Below are positions 48,835 to 61,111 of a stretch of 64,000 bases of DNA, one piece after another. The stretch lies in contig NZ_BCTO01000007.1 of the NCBI RefSeq assembly GCF_001571325.1, positions 1 through 64,000 of the forward strand, read 5' to 3'. Every line of letters begins with the position of its first letter. The first letter of the stretch is position 1. The stretch comes from Delftia tsuruhatensis NBRC 16741 (GTDB taxonomy: Bacteria > Pseudomonadota > Gammaproteobacteria > Burkholderiales > Burkholderiaceae_C). The translations under genes and the position numbers were made by a program. Under the pieces are notes generated by a model. It was not told where the DNA came from, searched no databases, and worked only from the letters and a program-made list of their open reading frames with translations.

Positions 48835-49587
48835 TCAGCCCCGGTACTGCGCACGCGCGCGGCCGGGCGCCAGAGGGTCCAGGCGCACGTCCAGCAGGCC
48901 CTCGGCATCGCCCGCGATGCGCGCCAGCGTCTGGCCGAAGGGATCGGCGAACTGGCTGCCTCCGCTGAAAGCGTAGCTGTCGCCAGGGCCCACGCGGTTG
49001 GCCATGGCGATGTAGCACTGGTTGTCCATCGCACGCACGGGCACGGCATGGCGATGGATGTGGCCGTGGGGGTGCATCATCCCGTCCATCAGCACGATCA
49101 GGTCCACGCCCTGCGCACCCAGCGCGCGGGCCGGTGCCGCAAATTCGATGTCGAAGCAGATCAGCATTCCCAGCCGCAGGCCGCGCCATTCGCATGGGGG
49201 CCAGCGCTCACCTGCCTCGAACACGCCCTGGTCCGAGTCGTAGAGCATGGTCTTGCGGTAGTGCAGCAGCACCTGCCCGTCGGCATCGATCAGCAGGCCG
49301 GCATTGAAGCGGCGGCCCTGGTCTGCTTCGGCCAGGCCGATGGCGACAGCCACGCCGGCTTGCCGCGCGGCCTCGCGCAGCGCAGTGGCCGAGGGGCCAT
49401 CCAGCGGCTCGGCCAGCTGCGCCACGTTGTCGGGCCGGGGAAATCCGCTGATGCAGGTTTCGGGAAAGACCAGCAGGTCGGCCTGACCCGCGCTGGCCCT
49501 GATCGTCTTCAGCGTCATCGCCAAGTTGCCGGCAATGTCGCCGTCACGCAGACGGGGCTGGATGATGCGGATGCGGTGCTCCGTCAT
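48835..49587 (-). CDS. carbon-nitrogen hydrolase (nitrilase superfamily)
   Basis: A 250-aa amidase/nitrilase-fold hydrolase with the Glu-Lys-Cys triad: Glu in LLVFPETCISGF near residue 40, Lys in LLHYRKTMLYDSD near 112 and Cys in LGMLICFDIEFAAPARALGA near 145. A second Glu, in EFAAPARA, follows. The closing block NRVGPGDSYAFSGGSQFADP is typical of carbamoylase or amidase branches. Start at ATG 49587 with AAGGAG upstream. It overlaps the NCS1 permease stop by 4 bp, so the permease probably imports the amide- or ureide-type substrate that this enzyme hydrolyses. Confidence 0.88.
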   Translation of the reverse strand: MTEHRIRIIQPRLRDGDIAGNLAMTLKTIRASAGQADLLVFPETCISGFPRPDNVAQLAEPLDGPSATALREAARQAGVAVAIGLAEADQGRRFNAGLLIDADGQVLLHYRKTMLYDSDQGVFEAGERWPPCEWRGLRLGMLICFDIEFAAPARALGAQGVDLIVLMDGMMHPHGHIHRHAVPVRAMDNQCYIAMANRVGPGDSYAFSGGSQFADPFGQTLARIAGDAEGLLDVRLDPLAPGRARAQYRG

Positions 49588-51071
49588 GGTGTGCGCTCCT
49601 TGGGATGCAAAGGGTGGCTGTCCTGCCGCGGCTGGCAACTGGCGGCCTCCTCGGCCTGCAGATCCAGGTTGCGGGCCAGCCCCCCGTAAAGGCTGCCGGC
49701 GACGAGAATGCCCGGCAGCCAGGCGAAGTCCACGCCGCCCAGCCGCTGCGCAGCCCAGCCGATGAAGACCGCATGGCCATCGGTGGCGTCGTGGATGTGC
49801 ATGAACGGCACCATGGCTGCAAAGCCGCCCAGATAGGCGCAGATGCCGCGCCAGCCCCAGGCGCCGTAGATGCCCTGTGGCGTGAAGAAATCAGCGATGG
49901 CGTAGCGGCCCTTGCGCACCAGGAAGTAGTCCACGAGGTTGACCGCCGTCCATGGCACCAGGAAGTACAGCAGCAGCGCCAGGAAGGAGTGCAGCAGTGC
50001 CACGCCGCTGCCCTGGATGGACAGCACGCACGCGAGGATGGTGGCGCTGATGGCGGCGATGGCACCGATGCGTGCACTGCGCGTGGGGCGCAGGCCGCCC
50101 AGCGAATCCGCCGCCGTGAGCACGGTCAGCGCCGCGCTGTACGTGTTCAACGCGATGATGGGCAGGAAGGCCACGACGGCCAGGGCAGGCAGCAGCCGGT
50201 CCGCGCCCGGGAAAAGCGCCGCGCCGATCTGGCCCAGCGCCGCCAGCGCGTCCCCGGCCTGCAGCCGCTGCGCCATCCAGGCGCCCAGCCCGATCATCCA
50301 GGCCCCGGACAGCGATGCACCCAGGAAGATGGCTGCGATCAGGCGCCGGGGCGCAGTGTGGCGCGGCAGGTAGCGCGAATAGTCGGACACATAGGGCGCA
50401 TAGGAGATGTTGTAGCTGGCCGCGATGGTGAACTGCGCGGCAAAGGCGCTCCATGCAAAGCCCGGCGCCGGGCCCGTGCCCTGGCGTGCCAAAGGCTCGC
50501 CCACGCCAGCCAGCAACGCCAGCGTGGCCAGCGCATACAGCGGCAGCGCCAGCATCAGCGCGCAGCGGAAGGCCCTGTGCATCACATCGTGGCCGCAGAC
50601 CGCCAGCAAGGCGCCTGCCGCCACGGCCACGCAGGCCGTGGGCGCTGGCGGCAGGCCGAACACGGCCTGCATGCCCTGCATGATGAGCGAGACGTTGACG
50701 ACGTTGAACCCCGTGAACACCAGCAGCGTGGCGCACAGCGGCAGGATGACACCGCGAAAGCCGAACTGCGCGCGCGACTGGATCATCTGCGGCAGCCCCA
50801 GCTGCGGCCCCTGCGCGCCGTGCAACGCCATGAACAGCGTGCCGAACATGATGCCCAGCGCCCCGGCCAGGGCGCTCCAGGGCGCCGACAGCCCCAGCGA
50901 CGGGCCGACGAAGCCGATGGAAAGCGTGAAGAAGTGGAAGTTGCCCAGGAACCAGAACGGCCCCTGGTCGGCGAGCCGCGCGTGGCGCTCGCTGTCGGGA
51001 ATGCAGTCGATGGACCGGCTCTCCACGGCGATGCGGGCACGGCCGTGCCGTCCGCTGGCGGGGCTGTTCAT
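49584..51071 (-). CDS. NCS1 family nucleobase:cation symporter
   Basis: A 495-aa membrane protein with about 12 helices of the NCS1 (purine/cytosine/allantoin) family. Conserved features: QGPFWFLGNFHFFTLSIGFV near residue 36, LHGAQGPQLGLPQMIQSRAQ with FGFRG near 85 (the G-P-x-x-G-x-x-Q-M-x-x-S-R motif), and SYNISYAPYVSDYSRYLPRH near 215. The middle VNLVDYFLVRKGRYAIADFF near 385 also fits. It is the first gene of a two-gene operon with a nitrilase-family hydrolase, suggesting uptake of a nitrogenous heterocycle or its derivative. The exact substrate is unknown. Confidence 0.88.
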   Translation of the reverse strand: MNSPASGRHGRARIAVESRSIDCIPDSERHARLADQGPFWFLGNFHFFTLSIGFVGPSLGLSAPWSALAGALGIMFGTLFMALHGAQGPQLGLPQMIQSRAQFGFRGVILPLCATLLVFTGFNVVNVSLIMQGMQAVFGLPPAPTACVAVAAGALLAVCGHDVMHRAFRCALMLALPLYALATLALLAGVGEPLARQGTGPAPGFAWSAFAAQFTIAASYNISYAPYVSDYSRYLPRHTAPRRLIAAIFLGASLSGAWMIGLGAWMAQRLQAGDALAALGQIGAALFPGADRLLPALAVVAFLPIIALNTYSAALTVLTAADSLGGLRPTRSARIGAIAAISATILACVLSIQGSGVALLHSFLALLLYFLVPWTAVNLVDYFLVRKGRYAIADFFTPQGIYGAWGWRGICAYLGGFAAMVPFMHIHDATDGHAVFIGWAAQRLGGVDFAWLPGILVAGSLYGGLARNLDLQAEEAASCQPRQDSHPLHPKERTP

Positions 51072-51183
51072 GGCCTTGTCTCCCTCCCGTTGTCCTTGCT
51101 GTTGTGGGACGAATTCTAGGCAGGGGTTCGCAGCCGCTCCATGCCAAATGCGCGAGGTTCACATCGATGGGCAAAGATGTGTG

Positions 51184-51201
51184 GCCCGGGATATCCCGGG
51201 C
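51184..51201. promoter_or_regulatory. perfect 18-bp palindrome GCCCGGGATATCCCGGGC
   Basis: A perfect palindrome in the 202-bp gap between the NCS1 permease start (51071) and the czcA stop (51274). At 113 bp upstream of the permease ATG it could be an operator; it could also form a cruciform or hairpin close to the czcA terminator. Confidence 0.45.
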
Positions 51202-51208
51202 ATGAAGA

Positions 51209-51237
51209 AACCCGCTGCAGCCAGGCTGCAGCGGGTT
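51209..51237 (-). terminator. intrinsic terminator after czcA
   Basis: A 14-bp perfect stem (AACCCGCTGCAGCC and GGCTGCAGCGGGTT, single-base loop) followed on the minus strand by TTTCTTC. It lies 37 bp past the czcA stop and ends the czc transcript. Confidence 0.8.
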
Positions 51238-51273
51238 CCAAAGTGGCCGCCCGGGTGCTGCCCGGGCGCCGCG

Positions 51274-54447
<3,174 letters not shown>

Positions 54448-54458
54448 GGACTCTCCGA

Positions 54459-55832
54459 TCAGTGGCTGTGTTCGGCGCTGGCCTTGCCCAGCTCGGCCTT
54501 GAGCATGAAGCTGCCCTCGGCCACGTAGGATTGGCCGGGTTTCAGGCCGTCCAGCACCTCGGTAGTCTTGCCGTCGGCGCGGCCCACGCGCACGGGCTGG
54601 GCGCGGAAACCGCCCTGCACGGGCACGAAGACCACGGTCTGCTGCTCCATCTTCTGCAGTGCCTGCGTGGCCACGGCCAGCGGCGCCTGCCGGGACGATG
54701 CCGTCAGCTCCACATTCACGAACAGGCCCGGGCGCCACACGCCGTCGGGGTTGGGCAGGGTGATGCGCGCGGGGGCCGTGCGCGTGTCCTGGCCGATCAG
54801 TGCGCCCACATAGGCCACTTCGCCCGTGGCCGAGGAGTCGAAGGCCGTGGCGCGCACCGTGGCCTTCTCGCCCACGCGCACGGCGGGCAGGTCGGGCGCG
54901 GCCACGCGCATCTCGGCCCAGACGCTGCGCAGGTCGGAGATGGTGAAGACCTGGGTGGTGTCCTGCACGGCCTCGCCCACGGACAGGTGCTTTTCCACGA
55001 TCACGCCGTCAAACGGCGCGCGCAGCTCGAAGCGGTTGAGCCCGCCCGCACCACCGCCGGCACCGGCGCCCGTGGCGGCCAGCTTCTGCTGGGCGTTGGA
55101 GACGGCGATCTCGGCCTCGCGCAGCGCCTGGCGCGCCTGCAGGTAGTCCTGCTCGGCCGAGACCTTTTCCTCCCACAGCTGCTTTTCACGCGCATAAGTG
55201 GTGCGGGCCAGCTCCAGGCGCTTGCTGGCGGCCAGCAGTTCGCTGCGCTGCTCGGAGACGGCGGCGCTGCTGAGCACGGCCAGCAACTGGCCCTTCTTCA
55301 CGTTCTGGCCCAGGTTGGCGGGAACGCTCTCGGCAATGCCGGCCACGCGCGGCACGACGTGGGCCGTGCGGTCTTCGTTGAAGCGGATCTCCCCGGGCAG
55401 CTGCAGCACGGAGCGCACGGTGGCCGGGCCGGCCTCGGCCAGGCGCACGCCGGCCGCCTGCATGCGCTGGGCGTCCATGGCGATCAGGCCTTCGTCGTCG
55501 CCATGGCCGGCTTCGGCGGTGGCTGCGGGTTTGGCGGCGGGCTTGGCCTCGGCTTTTTCCGCCTTGGAATCTTCATGGTGCTCATCGTCGGCATGGCCTT
55601 CGTCGTGCTTGTGGCCATCGGCTGCGGCTGCGGCTGCAGCGCCGTGGTGCTCGCCATCGGCATGGCCTGCGGCCTCGCTGTGGCCGTGGCCATGGCTGTC
55701 GGCCTTGGCGGCACCCGGCGGGCCGCTGCGCAGGATCAGCGTGGCGGCCAGCGCACCCACGGCCAGGATGACGGCAATGGCCACGAGGGTGCGGCGCGGT
55801 CCGAGGGGGGAGGAGGAGGGCTTGGTGTTCAT
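54459..55832 (-). CDS. czcB: heavy-metal efflux periplasmic adaptor, CzcB family
   Basis: A 457-aa membrane-fusion protein. One membrane anchor (LVAIAVILAVGALAATLILR, about residues 16-35) is followed by a striking His/Asp-rich stretch of about 60 residues (HGHGHSEAAGHADGEHHG, HKHDEGHADDEHHED), likely to bind metal. The barrel-sandwich and coiled-coil parts follow (IRFNEDRTAHVVPRVAGIAE; ARTTYAREKQLWEEKVSAEQ; FELRAPFDGVIVEKHLSVGE). The C terminus ends in AEHSH. It links CzcA with the outer-membrane channel. 30 bp after czcC, 11 bp before czcA. Confidence 0.93.
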   Translation of the reverse strand: MNTKPSSSPLGPRRTLVAIAVILAVGALAATLILRSGPPGAAKADSHGHGHSEAAGHADGEHHGAAAAAAADGHKHDEGHADDEHHEDSKAEKAEAKPAAKPAATAEAGHGDDEGLIAMDAQRMQAAGVRLAEAGPATVRSVLQLPGEIRFNEDRTAHVVPRVAGIAESVPANLGQNVKKGQLLAVLSSAAVSEQRSELLAASKRLELARTTYAREKQLWEEKVSAEQDYLQARQALREAEIAVSNAQQKLAATGAGAGGGAGGLNRFELRAPFDGVIVEKHLSVGEAVQDTTQVFTISDLRSVWAEMRVAAPDLPAVRVGEKATVRATAFDSSATGEVAYVGALIGQDTRTAPARITLPNPDGVWRPGLFVNVELTASSRQAPLAVATQALQKMEQQTVVFVPVQGGFRAQPVRVGRADGKTTEVLDGLKPGQSYVAEGSFMLKAELGKASAEHSH

Positions 55833-55862
55833 GGTCTGGATGCAATCAGGTTGCTATCGGGG

Positions 55863-57164
55863 TCAGAGGCCGGCTTCTGTGCCGAGCAGGCGGTCGATGT
55901 CGGCGGCGGCGCGGTGCGTGGCCAGCAGCTGGTCCAGGTACTGGCTGCGCGCTTCGGACCAGGTGCGCTGCGCGTCCAGCACGTCCAGGTAGCCGAACTT
56001 GCCCAGCGCAAACCCGCGCGAGGCCAGCTCGTAGGCCGTGCGCGCCGTGGGCAGCACCTCCTCGGCCAGCTGGCGCGCCTGCTCGCGGCTGGACTGCAGC
56101 AGCTCGCGCGCCTCGAACAGCTGGGCCTGCAGCTGAACGCGCGTGGCCAGCAACTGCTCCTCGGCCTGGTCGGCCAGGCGCAGGGCCTGCAGCTGATTGC
56201 CCCGGTTGCTGTCGAGCACGGGCAGGGGCACGGAGACGCCGACCACGAGCTGGTTGCGCCCGACCTCGGTGGCGCGCTTGACGCCCAGGCTGACGGTGGG
56301 ATCGGGCAGGCGGCGCGCACGCTCCAGGTCGGCCGTGGCGCGGCTTTGCTCCAGCGCCTGGCGCGCACGCAGCACGGCGGGAGCCTGTTCGATGCGCTGC
56401 TGCAGGGCTGCCAGTTCCGGCAGCTGGGGCAGCGCGTCCACGGCGCCCTCGGCCTGGCCGAAGGGGCGCACGCTCTCGCCCCACAGCGCCTGCAGCTGGC
56501 CGCGCGCCACGCGCAGGGCAGAGCGGGCCCGGGCCTGCTCCAGCAGGGCGCCGGACTCGGCCACGCGGGCCCGGGTCTCCTCCAGCGGCGCCACCTTGCC
56601 GGCCGCCACGCGCCGGGCCGCCGCCTCGCGCGCGCTGCTGGCGATCTCCAGCGTCTGCCCGGCCAGGACCACGCGCTGCTGCGCGGCCAGCACGCCGAAA
56701 AAGGCCGCGCCCACATCGGCGCGCAGCGCGGCCTCGGTCCCTGCCAGTTCGGCGCGGGCCAGGTCGCGGCCGCGCTCGGCCACGCGCATGCGGGCCTCGC
56801 GCTTGCCGCCCACTTCCAGGGTCTGGTTCAGCTGCACGGTCAGCGTGCGGGTGCTGCGGCGCGTGTCCTCCTGCGACCAGGCCAGCTCGGGATTGGGCCG
56901 GGCCTGGCTTTGCAGCACGGCCCCCTCCGTGGCGGCCAGCGCCTGGCGGGCCGCGCGCAGGCCGGGATTGCCGTCCAGCGCCAGGGCCCGTGCCTGCTGC
57001 AGGTCCAGCGGCGGGCCATCAGGAAGGGATGCGCCTGCAAAGGCGGGTGGCGCCACGGAATCGGCCGGTGGCTCGGCGGCCTGCACGACGCCACAGGCGG
57101 CCAGCGCCGCCAGCACCCACGGTGCGAAGGCTGTCCTCGACGGAAAGGACGAAGGAAAAGACAT
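55863..57164 (-). CDS. czcC: heavy-metal efflux outer-membrane channel, CzcC family (TolC-like)
   Basis: A 433-aa outer-membrane efflux protein. The signal peptide runs through AFAPWVLAALAACGVVQAAE. Two repeated OEP halves are visible: LDLQQARALALDGNPGLRAA near residue 53 and LPELAALQQRIEQAPAVLRA near 245, each followed by long coiled-coil helices. The block LPDPTVSLGVKRATEVGRNQ near 285 is typical of CzcC proteins. It is the first of czcC-czcB-czcA, downstream of the small czcI-type gene. The 176-bp gap to czcI shows no clear terminator. Confidence 0.92.
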   Translation of the reverse strand: MSFPSSFPSRTAFAPWVLAALAACGVVQAAEPPADSVAPPAFAGASLPDGPPLDLQQARALALDGNPGLRAARQALAATEGAVLQSQARPNPELAWSQEDTRRSTRTLTVQLNQTLEVGGKREARMRVAERGRDLARAELAGTEAALRADVGAAFFGVLAAQQRVVLAGQTLEIASSAREAAARRVAAGKVAPLEETRARVAESGALLEQARARSALRVARGQLQALWGESVRPFGQAEGAVDALPQLPELAALQQRIEQAPAVLRARQALEQSRATADLERARRLPDPTVSLGVKRATEVGRNQLVVGVSVPLPVLDSNRGNQLQALRLADQAEEQLLATRVQLQAQLFEARELLQSSREQARQLAEEVLPTARTAYELASRGFALGKFGYLDVLDAQRTWSEARSQYLDQLLATHRAAADIDRLLGTEAGL

Positions 57165-57340
57165 ACACGGGCTCCTTGCCCGCAGCGCGGATCAGGCGTG
57201 ATCGCTTGGTCGATCAGGCCCCACGCCACAGGGCGCGCACGGACGAGGGCCGCTGCGCGCGAAGGGATTTCTGGAAAATGCCGGTCCGGGGCGAAACAGG
57301 GCGATGAACGCCGAATGCCCGGCCGGCGGCTGCAGGAGCG

Positions 57341-57751
57341 TCAGCCCTGCCAGCGGGGCCGGTCGGGGCGCAGCAGCACGGCCGAGGCATGCCGGCGCAG
57401 CGGCTCGGCGAATTGCGCGGGCGGCGGGGCCACCGGCGCCGCCTGCCAGTGCTGTGTGGCAGCGGCCACCCAGGCGTGGCACATGGAGCAGTCCACGCTG
57501 AGCGAGGACTGCAGGCCCTGGTCGGCCTTTTGCGCAGGCGGGCCGGACTCGGCATCCGTGCCCGTGCCCGCATGGCGCTCGGCGCCCATGCCGTGCAGGC
57601 TCACGCCATGGACATGGTGGCCGAAGTGCCGGGTCTCATGCCCGTCGTGGCGGCACAGCGCAGCGGCCGCCATCCAGGTCCACTGGAACAGCAGCGCGAT
57701 CACGAGGATGGCAAGGGCGGCAAGACGGGGCCGGGTCATGGAAGAGGGCAT
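57341..57751 (-). CDS. czcI: CzcI-like small cation-efflux accessory protein
   Basis: A 136-aa exported protein. After MPSSMTRPRLAALAILVIAL and a hydrophobic helix, it has WTWMAAAALCRHDGHETRHF and GHHVHGVSLHGMGAERH, a His-rich region like that of CzcI in Cupriavidus, then a Cys pair in SVDCSMCHAWVAA. CzcI lies first in czcICBA clusters and is thought to be a regulatory or periplasmic metal-binding accessory. ATG 57739 is an alternative start; neither start has a strong ribosome-binding site. It is divergent from czcRS across a gap with a CusR-type palindrome. Confidence 0.75.
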   Translation of the reverse strand: MPSSMTRPRLAALAILVIALLFQWTWMAAAALCRHDGHETRHFGHHVHGVSLHGMGAERHAGTGTDAESGPPAQKADQGLQSSLSVDCSMCHAWVAAATQHWQAAPVAPPPAQFAEPLRRHASAVLLRPDRPRWQG

Positions 57752-57852
57752 GGCAGAAGTGCGGGATTGTCGGGCATGGCGTTTGACACCAATCGCGACT
57801 GCCCCATGCCGGCGAGTCTAGGGCGGCGCAGCGACCCGGCGCTGTCGGGCAC

Positions 57853-57868
57853 ATGACAAATTTGTCAT
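57853..57868. promoter_or_regulatory. CusR/CzcR-type metal-response operator
   Basis: ATGACAAATTTGTCAT is a perfect 16-bp palindrome, identical to the core of the E. coli CusR box (ATGACAANNTTGTCAT). It lies between the divergent czcI (start 57751) and czcR (start 57905), 37 bp upstream of the czcR ATG, and would allow phosphorylated CzcR to switch on both the efflux genes and its own operon. Confidence 0.85.
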
Positions 57869-57904
57869 CTCCGAAAACCCTTGCCTGCCCCGACAATGCT
57901 CGGC

Positions 57905-58594
57905 ATGAAAGTCCTGGTCATCGAAGACGAAACCAAGCTGGCCGACTACCTCCGCAAGGGCCTGACCGAGGAGGGGTTCGTGGTCGATGTCGCGCACAAC
58001 GGCATCGACGGACTGCACCTGGCCACCGAGCTGGCCTACGACCTCATCGTGCTCGACGGCATGCTGCCCGGCATCGACGGCCTGGCCGTGCTGGCGGCGC
58101 TGCGCCAGTCGCGCCAGACACCGGTGCTGATGCTGACGGCGCGCGGCCAGGTGGAGGACCGCGTGCGCGGCCTGCAGGGCGGCGCCGACGACTACCTGGT
58201 CAAGCCCTTCGCGTTCTCCGAGCTGGTGGCGCGCATGCATGTGCTGCTGCGCCGCGGCGGCGGCACGGCCCAGCCTGCGGCCGAGGCCACCACGCTGCGC
58301 ATGGCCGACCTGGAGCTGGACCTGATACGCCGCCGCGCCACGCGCGCCGGCCAGCGCCTGGACCTGACGGCCAAGGAATTCAACCTGCTGAGCCTGCTGC
58401 TGCGCCGCCAGGGCGAGGTGCTGTCGCGCACCGAGCTGGCCTCCCAGGTCTGGGACATGAATTTCGACAGCGAGACCAATGTGGTCGAGGTGGCCGTGCG
58501 CCGCCTGCGCCTGAAGCTGGACCAGCCCTTCGCGCAGCCCCTGCTGCACACGGTGCGCGGCATGGGCTATGTGCTGGAGTCGCGCGCACCGTGA
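57905..58594 (+). CDS. czcR: heavy-metal response regulator, CzcR/CusR family
   Basis: A 229-aa OmpR-type regulator. The receiver domain begins [20 protein letters not shown], with phospho-Asp in [18 protein letters not shown] near residue 51 and Lys in [18 protein letters not shown] near 102. The C-terminal winged helix (about 130-225) reads [40 protein letters not shown] and [14 protein letters not shown], the typical CusR/CzcR form. ATG 57905 fits the family start; ATG 57896 is possible. It overlaps czcS by 4 bp. Confidence 0.93.
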   Translation: MKVLVIEDETKLADYLRKGLTEEGFVVDVAHNGIDGLHLATELAYDLIVLDGMLPGIDGLAVLAALRQSRQTPVLMLTARGQVEDRVRGLQGGADDYLVKPFAFSELVARMHVLLRRGGGTAQPAAEATTLRMADLELDLIRRRATRAGQRLDLTAKEFNLLSLLLRRQGEVLSRTELASQVWDMNFDSETNVVEVAVRRLRLKLDQPFAQPLLHTVRGMGYVLESRAP

Positions 58595-59970
58595 GCGTTG
58601 CCCCTGCCGACATTCCCCACCTGGGCCGGCGCCTGTCGCGCTGGCTGGCCCTGCAGACCATGCTGGGCCTGGGCCTGGTGTGCGCGGCCGTCTACGGGGT
58701 GGCATCGATGACGCTGGAGCAGCACCAGCACGAGACGCTGGACCTCAAGCAGCAGGCCGTGCTGCACCTGATGACGGAAAGCCGCAGCGCCCACAACGAA
58801 GCCGGGCTGGCCCACATGCTGGACGACTTTCTCACGGGCCTGGACGAGATGTCGCTGCGCATCACCGACCTGCAGGGCCGCGTGCTCTACGAGCGCCTGC
58901 GCACGCCCAAGAATCCCGGCCGCACGCTGCAGCGCAGCTTCGAGGTCGTGCTGGCCGACTCCGGCCAGCAGGCCCGTGCCCAGCTCACGCTGGACCGGGC
59001 CGAAGACGACCGGCAACTGTCCCTGCTGGCCTGGACGCTGGCCCTGGCTGCCGTGGGCGGCGCCCTGCTGGTGTCGCTGACCGGCATCTGGCTGGTGCGC
59101 CTGGGCCTGGCGCCGCTGCGACAGCTGACCGAGCAGACGCGCCAGCTGTCGGCCCAGGACCTGCAGCGGCGCCTGGACGACAGCGGGCAGCCGCAGGAGC
59201 TGCGGCCGCTGATCGCACAGTTCAACGCCCTGCTGGAGCGGCTGTCCGTGGCCTACCGGCAGATGGAGGCCTTCAACGCCGACGTGGCCCATGAGCTGAA
59301 CACGCCGCTGACCACGCTGATCAGCAGCTGCGAGCTGGCCCTGCGCAAGCCGCGCAGCGAGGCCGAGCTGCGCGAGGTGCTGGCTTCCAACCTGGAGGAC
59401 CTGCGGCGCATGGCCGGCATCGTGGCCGACATGCTGTTTCTCTCCCAGGCCGACCGGGGCCAGGGCGCGCGCCTGGCGCCCTGGGCCAGCCTGGCCGCGC
59501 TGGCCCACGAGGTCATCGACTTCCACGAGGCCGCGCTGCAGGAGGCCGACCTGCAGGTCGTCGTCCAGGGCGACGCGGCCGCCGAGGTCGATGCGCGGCT
59601 GCTGCGCCGGGCGCTGTCCAACCTGCTGGGCAATGCCACACGCTATGCACAGCGCGGCTCCACCATCACCGTGCAGATCGGCGCGCGGCCCTGTACCCAC
59701 CACGGGGGCGCCGGCGATGTGGCGCTGGCGGTGCTCAACCGGGGCCCGGCCATCGATCCCGTCCACCTGCCGCGCCTGTTCGACCGCTTCTACCGCGCCG
59801 ACGCCGCGCGCAGCCAGGCCGACCGCAACCATGGCCTGGGCCTGGCCATCGTGGCCGCCATCGCGCGCATGCACGGCGGGCGCTGCTTTGCCGAGTCCGA
59901 GGGCGGCTTCACGCGCATCGGCCTGGAACTGCCCGACAGCCCGAGCCCGCCGCGCGATTCCCCGGCCTGA
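58591..59970 (+). CDS. czcS: heavy-metal sensor histidine kinase, CzcS/CusS family
   Basis: A 459-aa membrane kinase. TM1 ([20 protein letters not shown]) and TM2 ([20 protein letters not shown]) flank a periplasmic sensor of about 125 residues. HAMP follows ([20 protein letters not shown]). The phospho-His lies in [20 protein letters not shown] near residue 235, the N box is [20 protein letters not shown] and the G boxes are [20 protein letters not shown] and [15 protein letters not shown]. It starts at a GTG overlapping the czcR stop (GTGA), so the pair is translationally coupled. Confidence 0.92.
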   Translation: MSVAPADIPHLGRRLSRWLALQTMLGLGLVCAAVYGVASMTLEQHQHETLDLKQQAVLHLMTESRSAHNEAGLAHMLDDFLTGLDEMSLRITDLQGRVLYERLRTPKNPGRTLQRSFEVVLADSGQQARAQLTLDRAEDDRQLSLLAWTLALAAVGGALLVSLTGIWLVRLGLAPLRQLTEQTRQLSAQDLQRRLDDSGQPQELRPLIAQFNALLERLSVAYRQMEAFNADVAHELNTPLTTLISSCELALRKPRSEAELREVLASNLEDLRRMAGIVADMLFLSQADRGQGARLAPWASLAALAHEVIDFHEAALQEADLQVVVQGDAAAEVDARLLRRALSNLLGNATRYAQRGSTITVQIGARPCTHHGGAGDVALAVLNRGPAIDPVHLPRLFDRFYRADAARSQADRNHGLGLAIVAAIARMHGGRCFAESEGGFTRIGLELPDSPSPPRDSPA

Positions 59971-60005
59971 ACACAGGCACCGGAGCGGCGGCACAATGGC
60001 GCCCC

Positions 60006-60434
60006 ATGACGCAAGACGCCCCCTCCTCCTACGCAACGCTGCTGGCCGAAGGCAATGCCCTGGTGGCCCAGGCGCAGCGGGCCGCCACCCAGGATTTCGC
60101 CCAGGCCCGGGCGCTGTGGCAGCAGGCCGGCAAGCATTTCTATCTGGCCCACAAGGCCGACCCGGAACAGGCGGAAGCCGCGTTTCGCCTGGCCCAGGCC
60201 TGGATGGCCGAAGCCCATGCGCTGCAAAAGGAAGAATCGCCAGACGCCGTGGTGATGTGGCGCAACGCCGCCGCGCAATGCGAGCTGGCGTTCGACCTGG
60301 AGCCCGAAAACGGCCGCCTGGCCATGACGGCCGCCAGCTGCCACATGTTCGGCGGCCAGCATGACGCGGCCAAGGCCTGGCAGCAGATCGGCCAGCATCT
60401 GCTGCCGCCGGCGCCCGAAGGCGACGGCGCCTGA
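60006..60434 (+). CDS. hypothetical TPR-like small protein
   Basis: A 142-aa soluble, Ala/Gln-rich helical protein. The segments QDFAQARALWQQAGKHFYLA, HKADPEQAEAAFRLAQAWMA and CELAFDLEPENGRLAMTAAS resemble tetratricopeptide-type helix pairs. No signal peptide or membrane segment. It begins 35 bp after czcS on the same strand but has no evident link to metal resistance. I do not recognise a named family. Confidence 0.65.
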   Translation: MTQDAPSSYATLLAEGNALVAQAQRAATQDFAQARALWQQAGKHFYLAHKADPEQAEAAFRLAQAWMAEAHALQKEESPDAVVMWRNAAAQCELAFDLEPENGRLAMTAASCHMFGGQHDAAKAWQQIGQHLLPPAPEGDGA

Positions 60435-60441
60435 AGCCAGG

Positions 60442-60879
60442 CTACAGCGCGATCAGCTTGAACACGGCCCGCGCCGTGCACACGGCCTGGCCCGCGCTGT
60501 CCAGCACATTGCCCTCGCAGAACACGGTGCGCGCGCCTGCGCGCAGCACGCGGGCCTCGATCAGCAGGTCGGTGGTGGCCGAGGCGAGGAAATGCGTGCT
60601 CATCTCGATGGTCACCACGCCCAGCCCCAGCGGGTTGGACGAGCGCGCGGCCGCGCTCAGCGTGAAGTCCAGCGCGCTCATCAGCGCACCGCCATGGCCA
60701 TGCCCCCGGCTGTTGGCCAGGTGCGGGCGCATGGGCAGCCGCGTGCGCGCCAGGCCGGGCGCCAGGCTCACGGGCTCCAGGCCGATATGGGACATGAAGG
60801 GCACGTCGATGCCGAAGTAGCCGCGCGCCAGCGCGGCGGCCTCCAGGTCCGGGGTGGTGGAGATTCCAACGGCGTTCAT
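60442..60879 (-). CDS. PaaI-like hotdog-fold thioesterase
   Basis: A 145-aa acyl-CoA thioesterase of the 4HBT/PaaI type. The hotdog helix motif HLANSRGHGHGGALMSALDF near residue 53 contains the H-G-G segment used by this family; GLGVVTIEMSTHFLASATTD and VFCEGNVLDSAGQAVCTARA complete the fold. It overlaps the biotin-carrier gene by 4 bp, so it is the last gene of the carboxylase-type operon and may clear a CoA ester made or left by the pathway. Confidence 0.85.
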   Translation of the reverse strand: MNAVGISTTPDLEAAALARGYFGIDVPFMSHIGLEPVSLAPGLARTRLPMRPHLANSRGHGHGGALMSALDFTLSAAARSSNPLGLGVVTIEMSTHFLASATTDLLIEARVLRAGARTVFCEGNVLDSAGQAVCTARAVFKLIAL

Positions 60880-61100
60880 CCGATCTCCGCAATCGCCTGG
60901 CCTTCGGCCACCGGCTCGCCCACGGCCACGAGCATGCGGCGCACGACGCCTGCCACCTCGCTTTCCACGGGAATCTCCATCTTCATGGACTCCACGATGA
61001 TGAGGGTGTCGCCCAGGGCGACGGTGCCGCCTTCGGCGGCTTCCACAGCGGCCACGAGGCCGGCGATGGGGCTTGTGATCAGGTTCGGGGTGGTGGTCAT
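60876..61100 (-). CDS. biotin/lipoyl carrier protein of an acyl-CoA carboxylase
   Basis: A 74-aa biotin carboxyl carrier domain. The biotinylation motif is VESMKMEIPVES with Lys near residue 36, in a family-typical layout NLITSPIAGLVAAVEAAEGG then the motif then GVVRRMLVAVGEPVAEGQAI. ATG 61100 is taken as start; a TTG at 61115 would overlap the stop of the biotin carboxylase gene. It overlaps the thioesterase start by 4 bp. A carrier of this size, separate from its carboxylase, belongs to AccB/PccA-type split enzymes. Confidence 0.85.
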   Translation of the reverse strand: MTTTPNLITSPIAGLVAAVEAAEGGTVALGDTLIIVESMKMEIPVESEVAGVVRRMLVAVGEPVAEGQAIAEIG

Positions 61101-61111
61101 GGGTAGGGCTT

